Below, piece after piece: positions 22,600-63,477 of a stretch of 64,000 nucleotides of DNA (its first letter is position 1; the number at the start of each line of letters is the position of its first letter). Location of the stretch: NCBI GenBank assembly GCA_047967505.1, contig CM106539.1. One strand, given 5' to 3'. The notes below the pieces were generated by a model, which did no database searches, was not told where the DNA came from, and saw only the letters and a list, made by a program, of their open reading frames with translations. The position numbers and the translations under genes are program-made. The stretch comes from Dipteris shenzhenensis. Taxonomy: Eukaryota > Polypodiophyta > Polypodiopsida > Gleicheniales.

Positions 22600-25457
22600 C
22601 TCATCCTAGTCTGAATCTGCTAGGTCGCTGCCACTGCTGGATCCAAAGTCACCATCAGTGATAGTGGTTACCCTCACTATCATACTGTGGCTCCTCAGGC
22701 ACCTCATCCTCCTCCTCCTCCTCCTCCTCATCCTTCCCCTCCTCCTCGTCCAAGGCAAACCGCATAGGTGTATCTGACGAGGTACTGGCCATAGCCACAG
22801 CTCTCCCATGGCCACGTCGAATGGCACAACCACGACCTCGTGCTCCTCTTCCACCACTCCTGCCTCTGACTCTGCCTCTGCCTCTGCCCCCTACCCTCTG
22901 ATGTGTCCCTCTGTGCTGGAATAGCAATCGCTGATGATGTTGATCTACGACGTGAACGAGTGACTCGTCTATCTATGGTCTCTAGCTCTCTATGTAGCTG
23001 TGCATATATCTCCTCCTCATCAGCTTCAACTCTAGCATAAGTAGGCAACTTGGTTATGTCAATGCTTGTAGGATCCACCTGCAACAACATTTAGAAGCAT
23101 ATGTTATTATGTTCAATGTTCATTGTTATGATTTCAATTTCCTAGATATATTAGGAATCGAAATCATAGATGATAGAACTGTGAACATGTTACAATAGAC
23201 TCAAGCTACCAATGTTACCTGCATTGGACCTGCCAAGTTTTTAAGCTTTCTTATAAGCCTCAAGTTTGCACGGCAGTATACTAAGCGCTCGAGTTGCCTT
23301 GTGCTTAACTTGTTCCTTATTTTCGTATGGATCAAAGAGTAGGAGCTCCAGTTCCTCTCGCATGCTCCTGCTACACATTCCTTTTGCCATTTGGTTCCAA
23401 ATCCCGATTGGCATTTACAAATCGAGATTAAAGGAGTGAGAATCAAGATCAATCATCATCTACATTTACAGTTTACCTAACCAGGAATAGCAAATGCCAA
23501 ACTTCAAAGATATATGTCTCAGCTCTCGAGTCTCACCACCTGAGATAAAATCCGGAGAGCCAACTTCCGCACTCGAGGAGTGGAGTAGCCATATGCCTCC
23601 CACCACTCAATTGGCTTCACACAAATCTCTTTCCTTCTAGACGTGGGTCTAGAGAAGGAAACACCCACACTATTCTGATACTGAGAAAGCTCCAAGTCCA
23701 GCTCCAATTGCTCATCCTCTGAAAAAACCCTCCCTATGTAGGCATCTCTATCCGCCAATAACTCTGGCTTATTGAATAAATCAACTCACTTAAACAGTGG
23801 ATGTAAAAGTGTTGCAAGCCCATGGATGGGCCTACACATGAACTGCCATCTCGTATCCACTAGAGACCTTATTTCTTCCAATCTACATATCAACATAATT
23901 TGTAAATTATAATAAACACTGATAATGGATTTATGATAAGTGATGATTCATTACTTATTAATATAATGGACATAGACCAACCTTACCTCTCAGGTGCGAG
24001 GGAGTTACATGTACTTAGCGAAACACGCAACTGCTCCATGAAATGATGGACCAAGCCAAGAGTACTTCCCTCCATATCAGTCACCAAGACAGCGAATAAA
24101 GGATGGAGAGCTTTCACTATGGACTCCATGTCAGTCCAAAGTGAGTGATCCAAGCACATCCTCTGTACTGTCATGCTCTCTGCCCTGGTAGAGTCAGGCC
24201 ACTCTAACCACATCCGAGACACCACTGTCTGTCGAAGAGCTGCATGCACTGCAAGAAGGCGCTCCAAAACAATGTGCATGTATGCAAAGCGTGTCTTCGA
24301 TGGCCGGGCAATTTCCAAGTTGCTATGCTCCTTGAATATGGCCAAGGCCTTGGGCTTCTTCTTAAAGAAGGCTGCAATGGTACTAGCAGTCTGCATCACA
24401 CTAGCAATCCAAGGGAGCTGACCGATGTCCTCCATGAGAAGGTCTAGGCAATGTGAAGCACAAGGAGTCCATACAATGGAAGGAAACTCTGCCTCCACAA
24501 GCTCTCCCATCCTCACACAATTACTTGCATTGTCTGTAACAACTTGGACCACATTCTCAGGCCCTATCTCGATGATAGCTGCTCGGATATGCTGAAAAAT
24601 GACTTCACCTGTAGTGCTAGCACCTCCTCGACCTGTATCAACAGCTTTCAAAAAATAGGTACCAAGGCATGAGGATACCAATATATTAATGATGCCCCTC
24701 CTCCTAACATCACTCCAACCATCAGACAGAATGCTGCAACCAAATTTCTTCCATCCCTCCTTGATAGGATCAAGAGCTTTGTTAATTCTGCCTATCTCCT
24801 CCTCCAACACAGATGTCCTCATCGCACCATATGTCACACCTGTCCATGTATCTGTAGCTCCCACAGCTGCCACTGCCTTGATCATCCTCTTCCACTGTGG
24901 TGTTTGTAGGACATTGAAAGCAAAATTGCATTCAATCACAGTCCTCCCAATTTCAATATCTGCCAAACGCTGCCGCTCTTTTTGCCAAGACTGTGTGGAC
25001 AATGCAGCTAATAAAGTCCCCTGGTGCTTTTTCGAAGTAGCCATAGTGGTGGATGGTGGTGAGGATGTAGCAAAAGCAATGCCCTCTTTCCTGGCCCTCT
25101 TCGAGAGGAACCAATAGCACTAGAGTCACTATCCATAGCATCATCAAGGTTGATAGTGTGAGACTCAGGCCCCAACAAATCCTCATCTTGCAAGGCAGCA
25201 GGCATGGTACTAGGTCCACCACAAAGTTTTGGATGATCTCTGATAACTTTCTGCGCAATCTCAAAAGGAACAGAAGTACATCCACCAATTCCCCTACCAC
25301 CAAGTCCAGACACATGGAGAATAAGACGTGTCGCTGAGCTCACAAAAGGCTCGCCACAATAATTGCATTTCCACTCTTTGTTTCCTGACCCCGTTGCCAT
25401 AGCGGGGTTAATCATAGTGGTATGGATCCCCCAAAGTGGATTTGGAGGTTTAGGCAT
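22600..25457 (-). pseudogene. hAT transposase gene, spliced, with two lesions
   Basis: The N-terminus (25457) starts MPKPPNPLW. It carries a BED-type zinc finger (WKCNYCGEPF ... H) and then an acidic linker. A one-base shift near 25100 leads to the long catalytic part down to 23987. That part includes the DUF659-type block (ILSDGWSDVRRRGIINI), VVTDNASNC and the CASHCLDLLMEDI block. The exon ends GAG-AG|GTAAGG and joins cleanly to the exon at 23882 (TGTAG|ATTGG), giving ERLEEIRSLVDTRW. An in-frame TGA lies at 23786-23788. The dimerisation domain continues through 23540 (WWEAYGYSTPRVRKLALRILSQ) and about 23345-23215 (ACERNWSSYSLIHTKIRNKL). An acidic, Arg/Gly-rich tail is encoded at about 23085-22600. 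The downstream exon joins are approximate. Confidence 0.8.
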
Positions 25458-26044
25458 GGTAAATCTCTGCTGCTATGCTGTAATTCTCTGTTGCTATAAT
25501 GTAATTCTCTGCAGCTATGACCTGCGACCTGTCATGTTGGCATGCACACGAGCATAATTCAATATAAATTTTGGGAGAAGTAGAACAAGCAAGTAAACTG
25601 CAATCTATAAACTAATTGTGTTGAGAAATGCACATGCCAAGCAAGCTGCAATAGAAGCTTCAAAGCTCAAGCATTAAGCAGTAACAAGTCTCATGCATAA
25701 GGTGCTATGCAGCCCTAAGGAGGCCAAATTAATTAGGGCTTTCAGCCCATACTTTGCCCCCTTTAAATTTACTGTTATACTAGCAGGCTCTTATATGAAA
25801 CAAACCCAGAAGGGGGCCAACTTTCTTAGGGCTTTCAGGAACCAGCCCATAATTGCCCCAATTTTTTGGGAAAGGAGAAAGCAAGATGCAGAGTGGAGCC
25901 TTCAAAAACAGCACTATATAACGAGATAAAATAAGGCTGAAGCAAACGATGCAGTCTGCACAATGTGAACCTGAAGGCAGGCTGAGCTCCAGCCTCCAAC
26001 GTTGATGCTCGTCACCCAAACCAACAGGCTGCAGAAGGTGCCAA

Positions 26045-26265
26045 AAATCGAACGTACGGTAAATCCGTACAGTATATGGCAGGTCCGTACAGTGTACGGC
26101 GGATTCGTACAGTGTACGGTGAATCTGTACGGCGGGTACGTCGAGTCCGTACGATAGGTACGTCAAGTCTGTACGAGATACGTCAACTGTGTACGGCAAA
26201 TCGCAGCAGCTGTGCGGGAGAGGTGAAAGAGCGTACGGATATGGACGGCTTGTACGGCGAAACGA
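26045..26265. repeat. GTAC/CCGTAC-rich motif cluster inside the hAT element
   Basis: About 18 GTAC tetramers, mostly as CCGTAC, GTACGG or GTACGTC, lie within roughly 220 bp between the transposase start and the right end of the hAT. A cluster with the same words lies in the leader of the copia element at 31.8-32.2 kb. Confidence 0.8.
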
Positions 26266-26427
26266 AAATGCTACTTTGCATTTGCAAAGTCTAAGGTTCC
26301 AAAACGTAGGGTTTTTTAAATTTTATTAAAAAAAATTAGAGCGTGTCTACATGTGTCTTAAGGTAAGACACGTGTCTTAAGTGTCTTAAGTGTCTTACCA
26401 TAAGACACAAGTGTCTTAACAACCATG

Positions 26428-26435
26428 TTTCTGAT
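26428..26435. repeat. hAT target-site duplication, right
   Basis: TTTCTGAT, identical to the copy at 21978-21985. Confidence 0.9.
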
Positions 26436-27135
26436 AGATGTTTCTACACAAAACATGTCTTAAAGTTGATATACAACTATATAGAGATAGGACCACGCAA
26501 TGAATGAATGTCTTAGAGCTACATGCAGTCAAAAGCCTAAACAAAGTACAAGCCAATCATCAAGAATTCTACTATCCAAGCCAATTATCAAGAATTCTAC
26601 TATCCATCTGAATGCAAGTGATAAGCTTGTGTATTCTCAGTATGGCCCATGTTTGTCAGGTAAGAGTCAGACGCAAAATTCAGATCTGAATGAAGATGGT
26701 TATTGTTTTAAAACATATATCTCCAAAGATTTCCTGTTTAGTATGTGAAAGCTTATCCTAAACTAGAACATATATAGAGCTTGTTACTCGGGAGAGAAGA
26801 ATACGACTGTTCAACAAATATTGCTATATTAGGGGACTTCAAATCAAAACAACACAAAGCCAATTGTAGAAAAGGAATACAAATGCCATTATGATTGAAA
26901 AAAGAATATACACATTAAGAATTAGAATGTTTTCTTACAATTCAGGGCTGCCCACAAGCTTTTTTGTAGGAAATGAAGTCCCCTCAACAGTGAACACCAA
27001 TATACAACCACATCCACCAAAGTTACGAGTACAGAAGATTGCAGACATGTGATACGCATTGTTAAGATAATTATGACAACAGAGCTTGGTAAAATCATCA
27101 AAAAAAGTTCGATGGGATCCCAATTACCTTTGATA
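26436..27135. other. Downstream flank of MCCA; no gene recognised
   Basis: Sequence between the hAT element and the MCCA stop codon, so it should contain the MCCA 3' untranslated region (minus strand, below 27136). No confident polyadenylation signal was assigned. Confidence 0.4.
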
Positions 27136-57180
<30,045 letters not shown>

Positions 57181-57189
57181 AAGATCAGT

Positions 57190-57815
57190 CAGGGGTTTTG
57201 GCCCAGGAGGATAAATTGGATGGCACCATTTATTCCCTATTGACGTTTATGGTGAAGAAACTGTTAGTTGCTACGAGTCTATGGGGCACTGTCATTGGTG
57301 GCGAGGCCCGCATAGCAGACACAGTTATTGCTCCTACTACACCTCAGCAAGGAGGTGCATGTGATAGGTAGCAAGCTCAGGTAAGGCTAGCTGTACTTGC
57401 TGCTCCTATTCAAGATCAGAGGAGATGGGATGCCAAAGATGCCCACGCTATATCTCTTATTGCCTTGTCTGTTAAGATGTTCATTATACCTCATATCCAT
57501 TCCTCTAGGACTTCCAAGCAAGCTTGGAGAATATGTATTATCCAAGGAGTAAGGCCATGGTTTCATACTTGAAAAGAGTTAGGATGGAGAAGAGTGTTTC
57601 AATGTCAGATCATTTGACTAAGATCCAGGATCTTAGAGAACAGTTGCTGAATATGACGAGGTGATACAACCAACTAGTGTGTCCACTACTCTGAACTCTT
57701 TGCCAGATACTTCTCTAAACCTGTCCATGAAGGATAGTAAAGCTCCACTCACTTTCCAAGAACTAGTGGGATTGCTATTGCAAGAAGAATAGACAAGGAA
57801 GAACATCTCTATTAA
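57190..57815 (+). pseudogene. Decayed copia gag, interrupted by an L1 element
   Basis: Frames on the plus strand give KLDGTIYSLLTFMVKKLL, ISLIALSVKMFIIPHI and SKQAWRI. They continue with MVSYLKRVRMEKSVSMSDHL and, near the end, PLTFQELVGLLLQEE, the successive blocks of a copia gag N-terminal half. Several stops and frame changes are present. The sequence stops where the poly(A)-tailed 3' end of the minus-strand L1 begins, so the L1 inserted here. Confidence 0.65.
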
Positions 57816-57919
57816 TTTATTTTTTTTGCAAAAAAGAGACTTCTATTAAGTAAGAAAGAAACTCGCTAGAGCAAGCTCTGAGCAAAAATACATCATGCTA
57901 AGCATGTAATAAAAACACC

Positions 57920-59390
57920 TCAGAAAAATGAGGTAGAAAGAAACCAAGGCTGAGGCTGAAAATGCCAACTCAACCCTGTAGAAGTCTCAACAAGGAAGGG
58001 AGAGTCTCTCCAATCCCTGAGAAAAGTAACTCTCCTGAAGGAGGCTGCTCGAGAGGATCCCTTCATGGTCGCCCATATGGCCATCAGAGTGAGTACCGTA
58101 TCTGTCCAAGTATTAGCCAAGATCTGAGAAGGGTGAACCTGAGAACCCTCCATAGCCTCAGTGCATCTAGCTCTCCAAATGTGCCATGCTGTAATGCTAG
58201 CTAAAACCTCCCATGGAGAGTCAACCGAGGAATGAGCAGCCCTGAAGAGAGTGGCCAGAACATCCTCTAAAGAGCACAACTCCACAAGGTGTCGTCGGAT
58301 GTATAGAGCCCAAGACGAGTCATGTCTCTCGAAGAAAACCTGGGGCCCTGAAAGAGTAAGCCAAGCCACTAATCCCCAGGTCATATAGAAGGGGAGGCGA
58401 ACAAAAGTGCTGAAAAGTCTTGCAATCCCCTTCCATATGATTTCCACCTGTCTGCAATCCCAAAGGCAGTGTTGTATTGTCTCCAAAGCAGAAAGGCAAC
58501 GAGGGCAAGTAGGGTCGGTCCCAAACCTGGATCTCCAATGATTCACTGCTATCCCACGATGAATAGAAAGCCAAAAGAAGAGAGTGATTTTTCTATTCCG
58601 GTGGGATTTCAGGAGCCTCTGCCAAAAAAATTTCTGCAAGTCTGTAGTAATCTGAAAATCCTCCCAATGAGGAGCTCTGGTGGGCCTCCAACCCCTACAG
58701 CTGAGCTGGAATTTCCTGGCATTACTGACCGTGTAACAAAAGAAGGGGATGCCTTTCTCTCGGTGCCCTTCATCTATCCACTCCCATTTCCCAGGGTCCC
58801 ACTGCAAAAACTAGAGCCATAGCCTCCATGAGCCCAGGGTAATAAGTAGCGGGCCAGGATCCAAGTACCACTGTGAAAGAGAGCCATGCTCCATGAAGCC
58901 CACTATACCCTGATTGGCTAAAATGGTACCTCCAACAATATATCATCTGTGGACTGGGACAGCCTGCCCCCCGAAGAAACATCAAAGACTAAGGCATCCT
59001 CATGTGTGTTCCGTAAAGCAATCACCTGCAAAGAAATGCCCGATTTGGAAAATGCCCCCATCCAGGTGGAACAAGTAATAGGCATGTCATCTGTGTCCAC
59101 CCAATCCAAGGGCAAGGCTGCATCAATCTGTTGAATTCTTACTACACTCCCTCTGAGATTAAGAACCACCTGGGCCTGACGGTCTGCAGGAAGCCTCCTG
59201 AAGGCTTTCCATGCTCCCACAGTAGATGCAGGGCCCCTTTCCCATCTGGGCCACTGCATGTAAAGAGAAGCTCCAAGTGGTCTACCATGCTCATCCAAAA
59301 TACTATCATTCCACATGATAGGCTGCCTGTCAATCTCTTCACGCGTGGACGGGGGAATGCTGCGAAGAGTACTCCTGAAGTGTAAACTAC
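57920..59390 (-). pseudogene. L1 ORF2 C-terminal region with zinc-binding domain
   Basis: The minus frame 58807-57920 contains the zf-RVT pattern: FFWLSIHRGIAVNHW, CPRCLSALETIQHCLWDC and ITAWHIWRARC, ending at a stop before the tail. The 59390-58918 part supplies the upstream segment (MWNDSILDEHGRPLG, STVGAWKAFRRLP), with a frame break around 58900. This is the usual C-terminus of plant L1 ORF2. Confidence 0.8.
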
Positions 59391-59399
59391 TCGGTGCTT

Positions 59400-60800
59400 T
59401 CTATCAATTCAGACAACGGATTTTGCAGAGGCATTTGAATGAGATGATTGCGAGTTGCTAAACACATATACTTGAACATAAGAGTTTGCAATTAAGCTGG
59501 AATTAAGACTTATACAGCTTAAACACAAAGTGACATCATTGGAAAATGCAATATGATTGAGGGGCCAAGACGGCCCCCCCCCCTTATCCAGGCTCACTTT
59601 ATTCTTGAAAATGGAGATACAAGACCAAGGTGCAATGCACCTTCCAAACTGATGAACTCAATGAAAACCTAGGACCTAGATACAAGACTCAAGAGCATAT
59701 GTATAAGGTAGACAACAACAAAAAAAAGGACTCCAAGCTCAGGTTTCAACTCTTGGCTTGCCCAATCCACAAGGAAGAAGCCTGCAACAATCACCCTTAT
59801 ATCCAACATTAGAGACAAGCACTAGTTTCTAGAAAGATAGTAGAAACAACATGAAATAGTGCTGTAAATGAGATAAACTTGACAATACAGGCTCCCTTCG
59901 TGACTTGACCCTTTTGTAGATGAAGTCCTTGATGCCTCTGAAGCTACCTTGGGTGAGGGGAGTGTGGAAATGGGGCTGGAATGACAACAGCTTAGAAAAA
60001 CAGCCTGTAGGCTAGAGAGAGAAAGCTTTTATGGAGTGATAGCTGTAGAGAGAGAGTGCCAATGCTGATCCCAAGGGAGGAGATGTAAGAGAGGAGCTGC
60101 TGCTGTTCCAAAGGTGCACAGAAAGGCAGATTTCTGCAAGGGAAATGGGCTGGAACAGTAGAGAGAGAAATTCTGCAGTAGAAAGAGAAAGACTGCAGCA
60201 GGAGAGAGAAAGGGGCTGTGGCTGCTCCAGGCTAGGTGAAGGAGAGAGGATGCTGCTGCTGTTCCAAAAGAGCTGAGAGGGGGCAGATTTCTGGAGAGGA
60301 GGGGCTGGAACTGTAGAGAGAGAATGTACTGTTGTAGAGAGAGAAAGTGCTGCTGAGGTGAGAGAATGGCCTGGGGAGAAGCTGGCTGCACCCAAGGAGC
60401 TGGAGAGGTTCTGCTGCATCATCCAAAAGGAGGGAGAAGAAAAGTGACAAAATTTTCATGTGTGGAATGAAGGGGAGAGGCCTTCTTTTATAAGCTCAGC
60501 CCCCCCCCTAGGCCTAGAGTGGAAGGTGGACACTTGTCCCAGATTTTTGGTGGGCTGCAGTCCCAAAGAGGACAGCCCACCACCTGCCCCAAATCTACCA
60601 GATTTGGGGCCAAACACTTGGCCTGCATGCCCTGCCACTTGCCATGCATGCTGCCACATGTGTGGGACAGGTGGACTGACCTGCCAGCTCAGATTCCATG
60701 TGGCAGTCTGCCACGTGTCAGCTGCCACGTCACTCCCAAAAACCCTAAAATTTCAAAGTTGTCAAAATTTAATTCTGATCGCACCCACGGGTTCCTAACA
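59400..60800 (-). repeat. LTR-like block within the L1 element
   Basis: On the minus strand it begins TGTTAGGAACCCGTGGG at 60800, a typical LTR start, and has a TATAAAAG at about 60492. It contains a ~150-bp tandem duplication (units near 60068 and 60235 with CTGCTGCTGTTCCAAA). No coding sequence was recognised, and the lower end and target duplication could not be fixed. A solo LTR or LTR fragment is the likeliest reading. Confidence 0.5.
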
Positions 60801-61140
60801 GCTTAGACTATCTATTGACGTACTCTAAGGTCATAACTGAGCCATACTGAGCTCATTTGTTTGTCGTCTTATCTTGTATCTCCATTACTCTTGGCATGCT
60901 GCCAGGCCCACACCCAAAGCTCAGGGAACATTCTCTTGAATGGTTCCTAGGTCGGTATGCAATCTGTGCATTTGATTGGTCCCATGTTTGGGTACTCAGG
61001 TGGGGTGTGGTTTCTAGATGTCGCTCTCAAAGAGAGGCCATCACTCTTGTGGGTCACTAATGCCCATAACCCCAAGCAAGGGGGTCCACCCTCAAATGCT
61101 AGACCTAGTCCCCATTGGTCCGTAACTGAACAGTAGGAAA
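60801..61140. other. Unassigned sequence between LTR-like block and L1
   Basis: Neither L1 protein nor repeat structure was recognised. Confidence 0.35.
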
Positions 61141-61319
61141 ACATTTCATTTCTTAATAAGCATACTATTGAAAAACAAAAAGAAATAGTACCAAGCAAGT
61201 GGATACATGTTGAAGCAGGATGACATGAAGCTGGCCCATGGTTTCAATATAGCAACCATAAGAGGGGAAGAAGGAGATCTGAGGTAGGCTGTGGTGAAAA
61301 CCCATCTGGTACTGTGTAT

Positions 61320-61560
61320 ATACCTAGATGAATCCAAGAACATTCCCAAACTCATCCTCTAAAAACACAGCATAGTGCAGTTTCAATCTCACAAGAGTCA
61401 CTCATAAGATTGAAAACCATAAACTCCATCACGCATAGTAGGGAATAGCTACTATGACATCCCCACTGACATCATCAGCGCCTAACAGTGGGTGTAGACC
61501 ATAGTATAAAAGTATGCTCTCACACATACAAATCCAGACACCCACACATACTTGAGCATC
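61320..61560 (+). repeat. Dispersed 241-bp SINE-like repeat, copy 3, with target duplication
   Basis: Flanked by a 17-bp direct repeat, CATCTGGTACTGTGTAT (61303-61319) and CATCTAGTACTGTGTAT (61561-61577). L1 coding sequence (DDWIHSTRWM-type) lies to either side, so this copy inserted into the L1 after it arrived. The 17-bp target duplication is typical of LINE-mobilised short elements. Contains two potential stem-loops around CATAGTAG/CTACTATG and CCCACTG/CAGTGGG. No box A/B pair could be assigned confidently. Confidence 0.75.
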
Positions 61561-61576
61561 CATCTAGTACTGTGTA

Positions 61577-63145
61577 TCCAATCATCTCCTGAAGCGGGTG
61601 TGCGAGACTCTATGCATCTGATAAAAAAGTCCTTCCAAGGCTCTTGTCCTGGCATAAGTCCTCTCACAACAACCTTGCAGAGTAAAGCTCTGCACTGTAG
61701 ATCCGGGTCAATGATATTCAAACCCCCTTCTCTTGTAGGAAGAATCAATTGAGGTTTCCCAAGCCACCCTGGCTGTAACATCAATTATGCCATCTAGACC
61801 ACTCCATAAAAAATTCCGTACAGGCCTCTTGAGCTGAGTGATACAATCCCTAGAGTGGCACCAACAAGAGCATACAAACCAAGCTGTGGCTAGAAGAACC
61901 TGGTTAACCACCACCACTCTGGATGCCAAGTCAAGTTTGGCTGAGCTCCAGAAAAGGAGCTTTCTTGTGATGCTCTCCAACACCGGAGCAAACTGTTGTG
62001 AAGGAGAGATGCCCACCCCAACCCGGCAGCCCAAATATCTGACGGAGAGACCCCTCGGTACCCAAGTGAAACCAATATCATTACCCCAATCCGGGGTGTC
62101 ATCATCGCAAATTCAAAAACCATTGGATTTATGCCAATTAATGTGTGCACCTGCAGCCGTGCAAAATAAATCCAAGGCTGTTCGAAAGGAAGTGAGTGTC
62201 CTGGGGGAGGCATCCAAAAAAACAGCCGTGTCCTCTGCCAACTCACTATCCAGGAGCTCTTCTTCCTAGCGAAGAGGAAGCCTCAGCCCATTAAATATCA
62301 GCTTGAGATCTAAGGTAGATACTCATAGCTTCCGACACAAATAGAAAAAGAAAAGGGGCAAGAGGACATCCCTGGTGGACTGATCTACCGATCTGAAATA
62401 TGTCCCCTCTTACCCCCCCAATAAGCACCTGGCTATGGGCTGATCTGTAGAGAGAGGATACCCCTCTAATCCATGCATTTGAAAAACCAAAGCGAGAAAG
62501 AGTACCCTCTAAAAAATCCCAGTCTACTCTGTCGTAAGCTTTTTCAAAGTCCAAGAGTAGAATCGCCATCCTCTGGCGGCTCTGCATGGCCCATTCTGAG
62601 GCCTCCCAAATATTATTGAAAATACTTCTGCCATGCACAAACCCTGTTTGTGTGTCATGAATCAAATCTGGAAGAAAAACCTGTGGCCGCATACTGATGG
62701 CTTTCGCCAGAATCTTGTAAAAAGTGCCCAATAAAGTGATGGGTCTCCATTGTGACACTAGATTCCTATTACCCGCCTTTGGGATGAGATGAATGAGACC
62801 ATCTGTAAGTGAGTCAGGCATCTCACCAAAGTCCCACACGCCTTGCAGGGCTGATGTAATGTGATCATCAATCTGCTCCCAAAAAGTAATAAAAAAAGAA
62901 GGGTTAAGTCCATCCAAACCTGAGCACTTGCCTTTGTGAAGGGCAAGTAATGCAGTCTTGAATTCTGCATTGGTGAAAGGTGCATCAAGAGAAACATGCA
63001 TCTCATCCTTCACCAAAACAAGGATACACTGCCAAATAACCTCTCTGGCATCATCTATGGCCTGTGTGCCCAGATCTGCAGTAGAAAGGGATGCAAAAAA
63101 ATCTGAAGCTACACGCATGACGGCATCAAAATCTGACTGTAACAC
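61577..63145 (-). pseudogene. L1 ORF2 reverse transcriptase
   Basis: The minus frame 63145-62291 carries KGKCSGLDGLNPSFF, SQWRPITLLGTFYKILAK, LLLDFEKAYDRVDW (motif A) and SVHQGCPLAPFLFLFVSEA (motif B). After a stop and frame change, motif C appears near 62240 as LAEDTAVFLDA, with Glu in place of the first catalytic Asp of FADD. The frame then gives LGCRVGVGISP and VVVVNQVLLATAWF. An in-frame shift near 61750 leads to the segment split by the 241-bp repeat. Confidence 0.85.
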
Positions 63146-63477
63146 CCCGTCTGAGTCAACAAGCTACGAGACACTATCTCTACTATGTCTGGGTCCATGA
63201 GTAGAGAAAAAGTGTTTATTGACCCTGCCACCCATCTGAATCCAAAAGGATTTCCGTGCATGAAAGGCATACTCTGCTCTTTGATCCAACAATATCTGTA
63301 TATGAGCCCTTGCTGCATCAAGGCGCTCCTGAATCCAAGCATCAGTGGGCCTCTTCTGCTCTTTCCTCTGAAGGGACGCTAACTGCTGGTGTATACCAAT
63401 CTCACCTCTGAGAATCTCACGTCTCCTGGAATCAGCGACTGTATGATAATAGTCACTAATTCCGGATAAGGCTGCAG

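Larger units (their letters stand above)
21986..26427 (-). mobile_element. hAT DNA transposon, 4442 bp, exact ends
   Basis: The element is bounded by a perfect 8-bp direct repeat TTTCTGAT (21978-21985 and 26428-26435), the target-duplication length of the hAT superfamily. The ends are imperfect inverted repeats: left CATAGTTGTAAGACAC and, read inward, right CATGGTTGTTAAGACAC. Both ends carry dense subterminal AAGACAC/GTGTCTT repeats (about 21994-22078 and 26343-26420), which in hAT elements serve as transposase-binding sites. The transposase is on the minus strand. A frameshift and an in-frame stop in the transposase suggest this copy is no longer autonomous, although its clean target duplication implies a fairly recent insertion. 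Confidence 0.92.

Noticed and set aside
60012-60459. Ser/Leu-rich minus-strand frames of 75-136 codons
   Set aside because: They arise from purine-rich tandem repeats within the LTR-like block.
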